Assembly: GCA_000503195.1 (NCBI GenBank) | Contig: AYSC01000020.1 | Span: 1 to 64,000, forward strand | Source of the DNA: Blastomonas sp. CACIA14H2 | GTDB lineage: Bacteria > Pseudomonadota > Alphaproteobacteria > Sphingomonadales > Sphingomonadaceae | DNA: 64,000 nucleotides | Direction: 5' to 3' | Shown: piece after piece, positions 36,853-45,006 of the stretch | Layout of the letters: each line of letters begins with the position of its first letter | Position numbering within the stretch: the first letter of the stretch is position 1 | Translations under genes and position numbers: made by a program | The notes under the pieces: model-generated | What the model was told of the DNA's origin: nothing | What the model saw: only the letters and a program-made list of their open reading frames with translations | Databases searched by the model: none

Positions 36853-38705
36853 CCCGACACCAGCCGCTGATCGCGCTGGTCGGCAACCCCAATGCCGGCA
36901 AGAGCGCGCTGTTCAACGCGCTCACCGGCGCACGGCAGAAGATCGCCAACTATCCCGGCGTCACCGTCGAGCGCAAATCGGGCCGTTTCGCCTTTGCCGA
37001 TGGCCGCCCCGCCGAGCTGATCGACCTGCCCGGAAGCTACAGCCTCGACCCCACCAGCCCCGACGAGGCGGTGACGCGCGACGTGGTGGTGGGCCGCCAG
37101 GCGGGCGAGCGCCAGCCCGATGCGCTGGTGATCGTGCTCGATTCGGCCAATCTCGACCAGCATCTGGTGTTCGCGCTCGAACTGCTGCAGCTCGGCCTGC
37201 CCACGGTGATCGCGCTCAACATGGTCGATTTGGCCGAACGCGACGGGCTGACGCTCGATGCGACGCGGCTCGCCGCCGATCTCGGCGTGCCCGTCATCCC
37301 CACCGTCGCGGTGCGCAGGCGTGGCCTGACCGAACTCGCCGCCGCGCTCGATGCGGTGATTCTCGCCAAGCAGGTGCCGCACGCGCCGCTCGGCGAGCCC
37401 GACATGCGCGCGCGGCGCCGCCGCGCCGAGCATATCGCCACGGCCGCCATCGTCAGCCAGACGCAGAGCCGCCGCTGGACCGACCGCGCCGACGCGCTGC
37501 TGCTCCATCCCTTTGCCGGGCCGCTGATCCTGTTCGCGCTGCTGTTCGTGATCTTCCAGGCGGTGTTCAGCTGGGCGACGCCCTTTGCCGATGCGCTCGA
37601 GGCGGGCGCTGGCGCGCTTGGCGAGTTCGCCACCGCGGTGATCCCGGAAGGGTTCTTCCGATCGCTGGTGGTCGATGGCGCGATCGCGGGTGTCGGCTCG
37701 GTCGTCGTCTTCCTGCCGCAGATCGTCATCCTGTTCTTCTTCATCCTGATGATGGAGGCGACCGGATACATGGCGCGCGCCGCCTTCATCATGGACCGGC
37801 TGATGGCCAGCGTAGGCCTATCGGGCCGCTCGTTCATCCCGCTGCTCTCCAGCTTCGCCTGCGCGATTCCCGGCATCATGGCGACGCGCAGCATCTCTGA
37901 CGAGAAGGACCGGCTCACCACCATCCTGATCGCGCCGCTGATGACCTGCTCGGCGCGGCTGCCCGTCTACACCGTCATCATCGCCGCGTTCATTCCCGAG
38001 ATCGCGGTCGGACCCGGCATCGGGCTGCAGGGGCTGGTGCTGTTCGGCCTCTATGTCTTCGGCATCATCGGGGCGATGGTCGTGGCGCTCGTGCTGCGCT
38101 CGACCGTGGCGAAGGGCGGGGCGAGCGGTTTCCTGATGGAAATGCCCAAATACCAGATGCCGCGCCTCGCCGATCTTGCGCTCGGCCTGTGGCAGCGCGC
38201 CTGGCTGTTCCTGCGCCGCGCGGGCACGATCATCTTTGCCGTCACCATCGGCCTGTGGCTGCTGCTCAGCTATCCGCAGGTACCGCCGGGCAGCAGCATG
38301 AGCCAGTCCGAATATTCGGCCGCCGGGCGCATCGCCGGCGTGCTCGAACCCGTGGTCGCGCCGATCGGCTTTTCGCGCGACATCGCGCTGGCGCTGATTC
38401 CCGCGATGGCGGCGCGCGAGGTCGCGGTCTCGGCGCTCGCCACGACCTATGCGATCGATGCGACCGACGAGGACGAACAGGCCCAGGCCCTGGGCGAGCG
38501 GCTCGCGGGGCGCTGGTCGCTGCCGACCGCGCTCGCCTTCCTCGCCTGGTTCGTGTTCGCGCCGCAATGCATCTCGACCATTGCGGTTACCCGGCGCGAG
38601 ACCAATAGCTGGAAATGGCCGATGTTCATGGTCGGCTATCTGTTCGGCCTGGCCTGGATCGCCGCGGGGATTACCTTCTGGACCGCGACCGCATTCGGTC
38701 TATAA
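36849..38705 (+). CDS. feoB: Ferrous iron transporter FeoB
   Basis: 618 aa. Cytoplasmic GTPase with G1 GNPNAGKSALFNALTG, G2 NYPGVTVE, G3 DLPGSYSL and G4 LNMVD, then the C-terminal permease with the two Gate motifs (FLPQIVILFFFILMMEATGYMARAAFIMDRLM and the second half with ARLPVYTVIIAAF). Imports Fe2+ across the inner membrane. Slightly shorter than E. coli FeoB (773), lacking the cytoplasmic FeoC-type tail, as usual in alphaproteobacteria. Coupled to feoA. Confidence 0.97.
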   Translation: MTRHQPLIALVGNPNAGKSALFNALTGARQKIANYPGVTVERKSGRFAFADGRPAELIDLPGSYSLDPTSPDEAVTRDVVVGRQAGERQPDALVIVLDSANLDQHLVFALELLQLGLPTVIALNMVDLAERDGLTLDATRLAADLGVPVIPTVAVRRRGLTELAAALDAVILAKQVPHAPLGEPDMRARRRRAEHIATAAIVSQTQSRRWTDRADALLLHPFAGPLILFALLFVIFQAVFSWATPFADALEAGAGALGEFATAVIPEGFFRSLVVDGAIAGVGSVVVFLPQIVILFFFILMMEATGYMARAAFIMDRLMASVGLSGRSFIPLLSSFACAIPGIMATRSISDEKDRLTTILIAPLMTCSARLPVYTVIIAAFIPEIAVGPGIGLQGLVLFGLYVFGIIGAMVVALVLRSTVAKGGASGFLMEMPKYQMPRLADLALGLWQRAWLFLRRAGTIIFAVTIGLWLLLSYPQVPPGSSMSQSEYSAAGRIAGVLEPVVAPIGFSRDIALALIPAMAAREVAVSALATTYAIDATDEDEQAQALGERLAGRWSLPTALAFLAWFVFAPQCISTIAVTRRETNSWKWPMFMVGYLFGLAWIAAGITFWTATAFGL

Positions 38706-38776
38706 ACGGGCCAAGGGACCCGCGCGAACCCTCGCCGGGTCATTCCATCACAGCATCAAAATCCTGAGGAAAGCAT

Positions 38777-39313
38777 ATGTCGGGCAGCGTCAACAAGGTC
38801 ATCCTGATCGGCAATCTGGGGGCCGATCCCGAGGTCCGCAGCTTCGCCAATGGCGGCAAGGTCGCCAATCTCCGGCTCGCCACCACCGAGACGTGGAAGG
38901 ACCGCAACAGCGGCGAGAAGCAGGAGCGCACCGACTGGCACACCGTCGCGGTGTTCGGCGATGGCCTGGCGGGCGTGGCCGAACGGTTCCTGCGCAAGGG
39001 CAGCAAGATCTATGTCGAAGGCCAGCTGCGCACGCGCAAGTGGCAGGACCAGCAGGGCAATGACCGCTACACCACCGAGGTGGTGCTGCAGGGCCCCGGC
39101 GCCGTGCTGACGATGCTCGACAGCGCGCAGGGCCGTGGCGGCGGCGGCGGCGGCATGGGCGGCGGCGGCGACTTTGGCGGCGGTGGCTCGCGCAGCGGGT
39201 CGTCGGGCGGAAGCTCGGGCGGCGGATCGCGCGGCTTCAACGATGGCGGCTCGTCGAGCGGCTGGGGCGGCGGCGGCTTCGACGACGATCTGAACGACGA
39301 CGTGCCGTTCTGA
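38777..39313 (+). CDS. ssb: Single-stranded DNA-binding protein
   Basis: 178 aa. OB fold [36 protein letters not shown], then a Gly/Ser-rich linker (about residues 118-165), and the acidic tip [10 protein letters not shown] that recruits repair and replication proteins. AGGAAAGCAT precedes the ATG. The intact tip shows the protein is full length. Confidence 0.97.
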   Translation: MSGSVNKVILIGNLGADPEVRSFANGGKVANLRLATTETWKDRNSGEKQERTDWHTVAVFGDGLAGVAERFLRKGSKIYVEGQLRTRKWQDQQGNDRYTTEVVLQGPGAVLTMLDSAQGRGGGGGGMGGGGDFGGGGSRSGSSGGSSGGGSRGFNDGGSSSGWGGGGFDDDLNDDVPF

Positions 39314-39330
39314 TCGAAGGCGCCGGTGCG

Positions 39331-39678
39331 ATGGCGTTTACGATCTATCACAACCCCAAATGCGGCACCTCGCGCAATGTCCTGGCGGCGCTGCGCGAGG
39401 CGGGGCATGAACCGCAAGTCATCGAATATCTGAAGACCCCGCCCTCGCGCGAGACGCTGGAAAGCCTGATCGCGCGCGCGGGCGAGGGCGCACGCGGCCT
39501 GCTCCGCGCCAAGGAGCCGCTGGTCAAGGAACTCGGCCTCGACGGTGCCGATGTCACCGATGCGGCGATCATCGACGCGATGATGGCGCACCCGGTCCTG
39601 ATCAACCGCCCGATCGTGGTGACCGACAGCGTAGTGAAGCTCTGCCGCCCCAGCGAGACGGTGCAGGAGCTGCTCTGA
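39331..39678 (+). CDS. arsC: Arsenate reductase ArsC (glutaredoxin-dependent type)
   Basis: 115 aa. The active-site loop HNPKCGTSRN places the catalytic Cys at residue 12; PLVKELGL and HPVLINRPIVV complete the ArsC/YffB pattern. Typical ArsC has Arg residues at RP in this last motif, present here. It follows ssb by 17 nt and no ars operon genes are near, so a Spx/YffB-like thiol role is also possible. Confidence 0.88.
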   Translation: MAFTIYHNPKCGTSRNVLAALREAGHEPQVIEYLKTPPSRETLESLIARAGEGARGLLRAKEPLVKELGLDGADVTDAAIIDAMMAHPVLINRPIVVTDSVVKLCRPSETVQELL

Positions 39679-39685
39679 CACGAAA

Positions 39686-39714
39686 CCCCGGCGCGAGCCT
39701 GTGCCGCGCCGGGG
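39686..39714. terminator. Hairpin between convergent arsC and decarboxylase genes
   Basis: CCCCGGCGCG (39686-39695), 9-nt loop, CGCGCCGGGG (39705-39714). On the minus strand it is followed by TTTCGTG, a weak T run; likely a shared terminator or transcription barrier. Confidence 0.6.
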
Positions 39715-39739
39715 CTCGGAGTGTTGGCTTGCCGCCCGG

Positions 39740-40477
39740 TCAGCTCAGATAGTCGTGCAGCACGCGGCCATAGGGCAGCGTCATGTCGGTGACGAGGTGC
39801 AGGCCCCCGACATGCTCGAGCACCGGCAGGTCGGCGAGCGGGCAGTTGACCGAATCGATCAGCTCGACCCGTGCCCGGCCCGTCCAGGCGCCCTTGACCA
39901 CGATATTCTCGAAATTGATGCCGACCAGCTGCGCGATCGCGGGCGTGCCGTCGATGTCCGGGATCAGCTTCAGCGTGACCTGGGTCCGCTTCAGCAGCGC
40001 CTCGATCTCGGCCAGATCGGTCGGGCCGCCATGCTTGTACACCATGGTGCCATGCGCGACCGCCTGGCCCGAATAGGTCAGCTCGCCGGTCAAGGTGTCG
40101 CCCACGGTCTTGAGCTTGGCGATGCCGTATTTCATCGGATAGCCCCAGATCTCGCGGCCTCCGGCGAGCGGCGGGCAGTTGTCGACATACATCTGGGTGA
40201 GGAAATTGCACGTCTCGCCGTTAAAGGTGCACGGGATCGCCTGCGCCACCGCCGAATAGGCGCCGAAGCCCTCGCCATCGGGCAGGTCGAGCCACTGGAC
40301 CGAGACAATATCGCCATCGGGCTCGAGCGGTTCGGGCAGCATCTTGCGGATCTTCGCCGGATCGGTGCGATAGCTGACGATCATGTACTGGCGTTCGAAG
40401 AACTTGTACGGGCCCACCGGATAGGTCGGGCTCTGCAGCGGCATCGAGCTGAGCTTCAGCACATCCTGCTTTTTCAT
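39740..40477 (-). CDS. Acetoacetate decarboxylase family protein, Schiff-base lysine replaced
   Basis: 245 aa. Same fold and spacing as the adjacent gene (about half identical by eye: IPCTFNGE, QMYVDN, GGREIWGYP, DLPVLEHVGG, LPYGRVLHDY). In acetoacetate decarboxylase the PKK motif supplies the Schiff-base lysine followed by a lysine tuning its pKa; here the motif is GREIWGYPMKYG, so the first Lys is Met115 while Lys116 remains. Decarboxylation by the known mechanism is therefore doubtful. Last gene of a two-gene set, 14 nt after the paralogue. Confidence 0.85.
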   Translation of the reverse strand: MKKQDVLKLSSMPLQSPTYPVGPYKFFERQYMIVSYRTDPAKIRKMLPEPLEPDGDIVSVQWLDLPDGEGFGAYSAVAQAIPCTFNGETCNFLTQMYVDNCPPLAGGREIWGYPMKYGIAKLKTVGDTLTGELTYSGQAVAHGTMVYKHGGPTDLAEIEALLKRTQVTLKLIPDIDGTPAIAQLVGINFENIVVKGAWTGRARVELIDSVNCPLADLPVLEHVGGLHLVTDMTLPYGRVLHDYLS

Positions 40478-40491
40478 GATGACGTCCTCCC

Positions 40492-41247
40492 TCAGCCCGC
40501 GGCGTCTTTGATGTAGTCGAACAGCACCCGGCCGTGCGGCAGGGTGAGGTCGCTGACGAAATGCTTGCCGCCGACGATGCGCAGGATCGGCAGATCCGCG
40601 ACCGGCGCGTTGACATGCGGGATCAGTTGCAGCCGCGCGGGGCTGACCCAGCAGCCCTTCACCGTGATGTTCTCCAGATTATACGCGACGAGCTGGCAGA
40701 TCTTGGGGCTGCCATCGACATCGGGGATGATCTTGAGATTGCACGAGGTCTTGGTCATAGACTTGGCCTGCGCCTCGCAGCCGCCGGGCGCTTCCTGCCA
40801 CTTGTACGCCATCGTGCCCATCGCCACGGTCTGGCCGGCATAGCTCAAAGTGCCGGTCAGCGTGTCCGATGCGACCACCAGCTTGGGCAGCGCGTATTTC
40901 TTGGGAAAGCCCCAAATCTCGCGCCCGCCGTCGATCGGCGGCTGGTCGTCGAGATACATCTGCGCGGTATAGTTGATCGGCTCGCCGTTGAAGGTGCAGG
41001 GGATGACGATGCCGCTTTCGGTATAGTCGCCGAAGCCCGAGCTGTCGGGCATCTTGATCCACTCGTAGAGGACGAGATTTTCCTCGTTCGGCACCAGCGG
41101 CTCGGGCACCGCGGCGCGCAGCGCGACCGGATCGGTCTCGTAGGTGACGATCATGAATTCGCGGTTGATGAAGCGGTACGGACCCAGCGGATAGCTGGGC
41201 GCCGCCGCCGGCATCGAAGGCAGTTTCAGGATTTCTTCAGGCGTCAT
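40492..41247 (-). CDS. Acetoacetate decarboxylase
   Basis: 251 aa. GGREIWGFPKKYALP holds the Schiff-base Lys116 and Lys117 pair of acetoacetate decarboxylase, which converts acetoacetate to acetone and CO2. Placed next to a patatin-like lipase and opposite 3-hydroxybutyrate dehydrogenase, so acetoacetate from the ketone-body pathway is a sensible substrate. Some alphaproteobacterial members use other beta-keto acids or are aldolase/dehydratases, so the exact reaction is not certain. Confidence 0.88.
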   Translation of the reverse strand: MTPEEILKLPSMPAAAPSYPLGPYRFINREFMIVTYETDPVALRAAVPEPLVPNEENLVLYEWIKMPDSSGFGDYTESGIVIPCTFNGEPINYTAQMYLDDQPPIDGGREIWGFPKKYALPKLVVASDTLTGTLSYAGQTVAMGTMAYKWQEAPGGCEAQAKSMTKTSCNLKIIPDVDGSPKICQLVAYNLENITVKGCWVSPARLQLIPHVNAPVADLPILRIVGGKHFVSDLTLPHGRVLFDYIKDAAG

Positions 41248-41293
41248 GGCTGGACGGTCCCCCTATGGAATCTGGGATCGGTTGGCATGGAGA

Positions 41294-42382
41294 TCAGAGG
41301 AAATAGGATTTGATGTCCGTCGACGATGTCACCCCGACATCGTCGAAATGGTTGTCCAGCCACTGGCTGGCACAGGCGCGACCCACGTCCCTCAGCTTCT
41401 GCATGAACGACCAGTCGGGGTTCAGCTTGCTGGTGACGCCCAGGCTTTCCATGAACACCTCGTCCTGGATCGAATGGATCAGCATCCGCCGGTGCCGGTC
41501 GTCGTTGAGCTGACCGTCGTCGATCAGGTGCGTGACGAAGGCGATCGCGCGCATCTCGCGCATCAGGCTGGAATTGAAGCTGATCTCGTTGATGCGGTTG
41601 AGAATGTCCTTGGCGGTCCTGGGCACTTCCTCGCGGTTGAGCGGGTTGATGTGCACGATCACCACGTCGTTGGTCTGGCTGCCATAGATCAGCGGGAAGA
41701 TCGCCGGATTGCCCATGTAACCCCCGTCCCAATAGGCCTCGCCGTCGATCTCGATGGTCTGGAACATGAACGGCAGACAACCCGAGGCGAGCACCTGATC
41801 GGGACCGATCTCGTGATTCTCGAACATCCGCACCTTGCCGGTGCGCACATTGGTGGCCGAGAGGAACAGCTTGATCGGGCAGCCTTCGCGCAGCACGTCG
41901 AAATCGACGCTGCTTTCGAGCACCTGGCGCAAGGGATTGAAATTGAAGGGATTTAGCTCGTAAGGCGACATGATCCGCGACAGGATGTCGAAATAGAGGA
42001 ATGCCGGGCTGAAATCGAGGCTATGATTGCCCAGCGCCTTGTCGATCCAGCTCGGCTGGAGCGGGCCCTTGGCGCCCTCGTCGCTGATCCGCTTCCAGAA
42101 CTTGGCGAGCTCCTCGCGCGCGCCTTCCGCGCCGCCGATGGTCAGGCCATAACCGAGCACCGTGGCGTTCATCGCGCCCGCGCTGGTGGCGCTCACCGCA
42201 TCGAAATGGAGCCGCCCGTCCTCGAGCAGCCTGTCGAGCACGCCCCAGGCGAAGGCGCCGTGCGCGCCGCCGCCCTGCAAGGCCAGGTTGACCGGCTTGC
42301 TGTTCGGCGCTGCAACATATCTGTCACTTTTCGGTTTCGCATCCGCAGCATAAGCCGCCGACGACGGACCAGTCTCGGCCAT
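41294..42382 (-). CDS. Patatin-like phospholipase/acyl hydrolase
   Basis: 362 aa. Oxyanion-hole motif LALQGGGAHGAFAWG (residues 33-47), nucleophile elbow SATSAGAM with Ser67 (ATSAG instead of the classical GxSxG), and the dyad Asp in AYWDGGYMGNPA. No signal peptide. The first 30 residues are a disordered tail. Genes of this type sit beside 3-hydroxybutyrate dehydrogenase in several alphaproteobacteria, which suggests an acyl hydrolase in lipid or polyhydroxyalkanoate turnover; inference. Confidence 0.88.
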   Translation of the reverse strand: MAETGPSSAAYAADAKPKSDRYVAAPNSKPVNLALQGGGAHGAFAWGVLDRLLEDGRLHFDAVSATSAGAMNATVLGYGLTIGGAEGAREELAKFWKRISDEGAKGPLQPSWIDKALGNHSLDFSPAFLYFDILSRIMSPYELNPFNFNPLRQVLESSVDFDVLREGCPIKLFLSATNVRTGKVRMFENHEIGPDQVLASGCLPFMFQTIEIDGEAYWDGGYMGNPAIFPLIYGSQTNDVVIVHINPLNREEVPRTAKDILNRINEISFNSSLMREMRAIAFVTHLIDDGQLNDDRHRRMLIHSIQDEVFMESLGVTSKLNPDWSFMQKLRDVGRACASQWLDNHFDDVGVTSSTDIKSYFL

Positions 42383-42537
42383 CGTACATCCCCCAGAAAC
42401 TGTCGCGAAACCCGAGTTTTTCCGTTGGAACCTAGAGGTAACTCACGTTAGACGAGTCGGCAAGAGTGATTCGCTGCAACTGCGAACATCGCCCGGGCCG
42501 CGTTGTGTAACCGCATTGAAATTGAAGGGGATCTTTT

Positions 42538-43320
42538 ATGCTCAAGGGTTTGAATGCCATCGTCACCGGCTCGACCAGCGGGATCGGTCTGGGCATCGCC
42601 AACGTCCTGGCGTCCAAGGGCGCCAATCTGGTCATCACCGGTTTCGGCGATGCCGACGCGATCGAGAAGGAGCGCGCCGGCCTGGCCGAGAAATACGGCG
42701 TCGAGGTCGTCTACAGCAATGCCGACATGTCGAAGCCCGATGATGTCCGCGCGATGGTCGAATTGTGCGTCGAGAAGCTCGGCTCGATCGACATCCTCGT
42801 CAACAATGCCGGAATCCAGCACACCGCCTCGGTCGAGGAATTCCCGGAGGAAAAGTGGCACCAGGTGATCGCGATCAACTTGTCGGGCATCTTCTTCGCC
42901 ATCCAGGCCGCGCTGCCGCACATGAAGGCCAAGGGCTTCGGCCGCATCATCAATATCGGATCGGTCCACGGTCTGATCGCGAGCAAGCACAAGGCGGCCT
43001 ATGTCGCGGCCAAGCACGGCGTGGTCGGCCTCTCCAAGGTCGTCGCGCTGGAAAACGCGGGCACCGGCATCACCAGCAACACCATCTGCCCCGGCTGGGT
43101 CCACACCCCGCTGGTGCAGAAGCAGATCGAGGCGATGGCCGAGGAACAGGGCATCAGCGTCGAGGCCGCGACCGAAAAGCTGCTGATCGAAAAGCAGCCG
43201 AGCAAGCAGTTCGCCACCCCCGAACAGATGGGCGAACTCGCCGCCTTCCTTTCGAGCGAAGCCGCCGCGCAGATCACCGGCACCGCGATCCCGGTCGACG
43301 GCGGCTGGACCGCGCAGTGA
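42538..43320 (+). CDS. bdhA: 3-hydroxybutyrate dehydrogenase
   Basis: 260 aa, classical SDR. NAD site TGSTSGIGLGIA, NNAGIQH (residues 89-95), catalytic tetrad Asn114-Ser142-Tyr155-Lys159 (YVAAKHG), ICPGWVHTPLVQKQ and C-terminal PVDGGWTAQ. The substrate-binding GxxQHxxxV...Q pattern after NNAG is that of 3-HBDH. It interconverts 3-hydroxybutyrate and acetoacetate. GAAGGGGATC precedes the ATG; the gene diverges from the patatin gene. Confidence 0.95.
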   Translation: MLKGLNAIVTGSTSGIGLGIANVLASKGANLVITGFGDADAIEKERAGLAEKYGVEVVYSNADMSKPDDVRAMVELCVEKLGSIDILVNNAGIQHTASVEEFPEEKWHQVIAINLSGIFFAIQAALPHMKAKGFGRIINIGSVHGLIASKHKAAYVAAKHGVVGLSKVVALENAGTGITSNTICPGWVHTPLVQKQIEAMAEEQGISVEAATEKLLIEKQPSKQFATPEQMGELAAFLSSEAAAQITGTAIPVDGGWTAQ

Positions 43321-43376
43321 TGCGATGATGGTGGCGGGGCCGAGGGCTCTGCCGGGTCAGGTTTGGCCACAGCGAA

Positions 43377-43403
43377 ACGGCGGGGCGCAAGCTCCGCCGT
43401 TTT
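43377..43403 (+). terminator. Terminator after bdhA
   Basis: ACGGCGGGGC (43377-43386), loop GCAA, GCTCCGCCGT (43391-43400) with one G-U pair, then TTTTCC (counting the last stem T). A clear factor-independent terminator 56 nt after the bdhA stop. Confidence 0.8.
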
Positions 43404-43456
43404 CCGTTCGCGCAACTCATGGTAGCATATCGCTGAACGTGTACGGGGCAATCCAG

Positions 43457-43720
43457 ATGACCAGGGCATCCTATCCGCTGAAACTCCCGGCCTCGATCAA
43501 GGATGCGGCAGCGCGGCTGGCGAAAGAGGATGGCGTTTCGCTCAACCAATGGATTTCGGTAGCAATTGCGCAAAAGATCGGCGCTGTGGAAACGGCGGCT
43601 GAGTTTCTGAAGCAGCGTGCCGGGCCGGCAAAGCCAGTCGATATGCTGTCCTTCCTAGATCAGGCGGCGTCGGAAACACCTCCTCATGGCGACGAATTCG
43701 AATCAGCTCGATCGCTTTGA
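43457..43720 (+). CDS. HicB-like ribbon-helix-helix protein, no partner toxin
   Basis: 87 aa from the ATG at 43457. PLKLPASIKDAAARLAKEDGVSLNQWISVAIAQKIGAVETAAEFLKQR is the C-terminal RHH of HicB-family antitoxins, without the N-terminal HicB RNase-H-like domain. No HicA, PIN or RelE gene follows: the next 24 nt end in a gene on the other strand. It may be an orphan antitoxin or a repressor. Codon use is less G/C-rich than its neighbours. Confidence 0.75.
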   Translation: MTRASYPLKLPASIKDAAARLAKEDGVSLNQWISVAIAQKIGAVETAAEFLKQRAGPAKPVDMLSFLDQAASETPPHGDEFESARSL

Positions 43721-43743
43721 ACGCCGGCTGGTAATCGAACCCA

Positions 43744-44058
43744 TCATTCGCCCGAAGTTATTGTCCAGGTTGACAGAAAATCGGGATTGTCGAGAGTTTC
43801 GCCGGTGGATTGGAGACGATAGCGCCCTGGATCGGCGCGATCGAATGCGCGTGGATCAGGCGGTAGTCGATACCGCTCGCCCTCACGCGTGCCTCCCAGC
43901 ATTAGTTCCACGCCCTCGGCGTTCGCCTGTGTAACGGTCCCGAAAAACTGTTCATGCATGATGGCGTCCCCAGCTTCTCGCGTGATCCCGACCAGCACCA
44001 GGGCGCCATGCAATGCTGCGCCCAATTCATTGTCCCATTCGGGCGGAATATCGCTCAT
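43744..44058 (-). CDS. Conserved hypothetical protein
   Basis: 104 aa: MSDIPPEWDNELGAALHGAL, then VLVGITREAGDAIMHEQFFGTVTQAN and LMLGGTREGERYRLPPDPRAFDRADPGRYRLQSTGETLDNPDFLSTWTI. It looks like a cytoplasmic beta-rich protein family common in proteobacteria with unknown function. Convergent with the RHH gene; start ATG at 44058. Confidence 0.7.
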   Translation of the reverse strand: MSDIPPEWDNELGAALHGALVLVGITREAGDAIMHEQFFGTVTQANAEGVELMLGGTREGERYRLPPDPRAFDRADPGRYRLQSTGETLDNPDFLSTWTITSGE

Positions 44059-44096
44059 GGCTTCCTCATCCCCGCTGCAGCATTTTTATTAGCCCC

Positions 44097-44894
44097 TCAT
44101 CCCACCGGTGCGCGTCTGCGATAGCTCAGCGCCTCGGCGACATGCACCCGGCCCACCGTGTCCGCGCCGCCAAGGTCCGCGATCGTGCGGGCGACCCTCA
44201 GCACCCTTGTATAGCCGCGCGCCGATAGCCGCATCGCTTCGGCGGCGCGGGCCAGCAATTGGCGCGCCGGTTCGTCGGGGGTGGCGAAGCGTTCGAGGGC
44301 CTCACCGTCGATCTCGGCATTGGTGCGTGCCTTGATGTCCTGGTAGCGCGCGGTCTGGAGCGCGCGCGCGGCGGCGACGCGGGCGGCGACCTCTTGCGAT
44401 CCCTCGGCGGGCGGGGGCAGGGTGAGGTCGGCGGCGGTGACGGCCTCGACCTCGACATGCAGGTCGATCCGGTCGAGCAGCGGGCCTGACACCTTGGCCT
44501 GATAGTCCGCCGCGCAGCGCGGCGCGCGCGAGCAGCCGAGCGCGGGATCGCCCAGATGGCCACAGCGGCATGGGTTCATCGCGGCGATCATCTGCACCCG
44601 CGCGGGGAAGGTGACGTGCGCATTGGCGCGCGCGACGCTGACCTCGCCGGTCTCGAGCGGCTGGCGCAGCGAATCGAGCACGGTGCGCTGGAATTCGGGC
44701 AGCTCGTCGAGGAACAGCACGCCCAGATGCGCCATCGACACCTCGCCGGGCCGCACCTTCAATCCGCCGCCGACGAGCGCGGCCATCGAGGCGCTGTGAT
44801 GCGGCGCGCGGAAAGGGCGCGCGCGGCTGATCCGGCCATCGACCAGCGTGCCCGCGACGCTCGCCACCATCGAGACTTCTAGCGCTTCCGGCAT
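44097..44894 (-). pseudogene. comM: comM C-terminal fragment (gene split by transposon)
   Basis: Encodes the second half of the Mg-chelatase-like helicase ComM: Walker B LGVLFLDELPEFQRTVLDSLRQPLETG, sensor/zinc region NPCRCGHLGDPALGCSRAPRCAADY with four cysteines, and the C-terminal AAA+ lid. The first three residues come from the transposon end: the terminal repeat supplies an ATG (44892-44894) in frame, so a 265-aa fragment could be made. It lacks Walker A, which is in the other half at 49184-49927. ComM extends recombination tracts during natural transformation, so that function should be lost. Confidence 0.95.
44881..44888. repeat. Target site duplication, left copy
   Basis: AGCGCTTC, identical to 49197-49204. 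Eight bases is the duplication length of the IS1595 family. Confidence 0.95.
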
Positions 44895-44915
44895 TATGTA
44901 GCAAATGCACCAAGG
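44889..44915 (+). repeat. Left terminal inverted repeat
   Basis: 27 bp, outer end CGGCATTATG, inner end CACCAAGG. A perfect match in reverse complement to 49170-49196. It contains the ATG read by the comM C-terminal fragment on the minus strand. Confidence 0.95.
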
Positions 44916-45006
44916 GTGCGCGCTGCATGTGCCGCTCCAACTAGGAGCGAGAGCGCATGAATTTAGAGACTCCTCAGTATGGGGCGTTTAGGGCACAAGA
45001 CCCTTT

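Noticed and set aside
43686-43934. An 82-codon plus-strand open frame that could be the missing toxin of the RHH gene
   Set aside because: Most of it is antisense to the 104-aa conserved gene at 43744-44058, and the translation does not resemble PIN, RelE or HicA.
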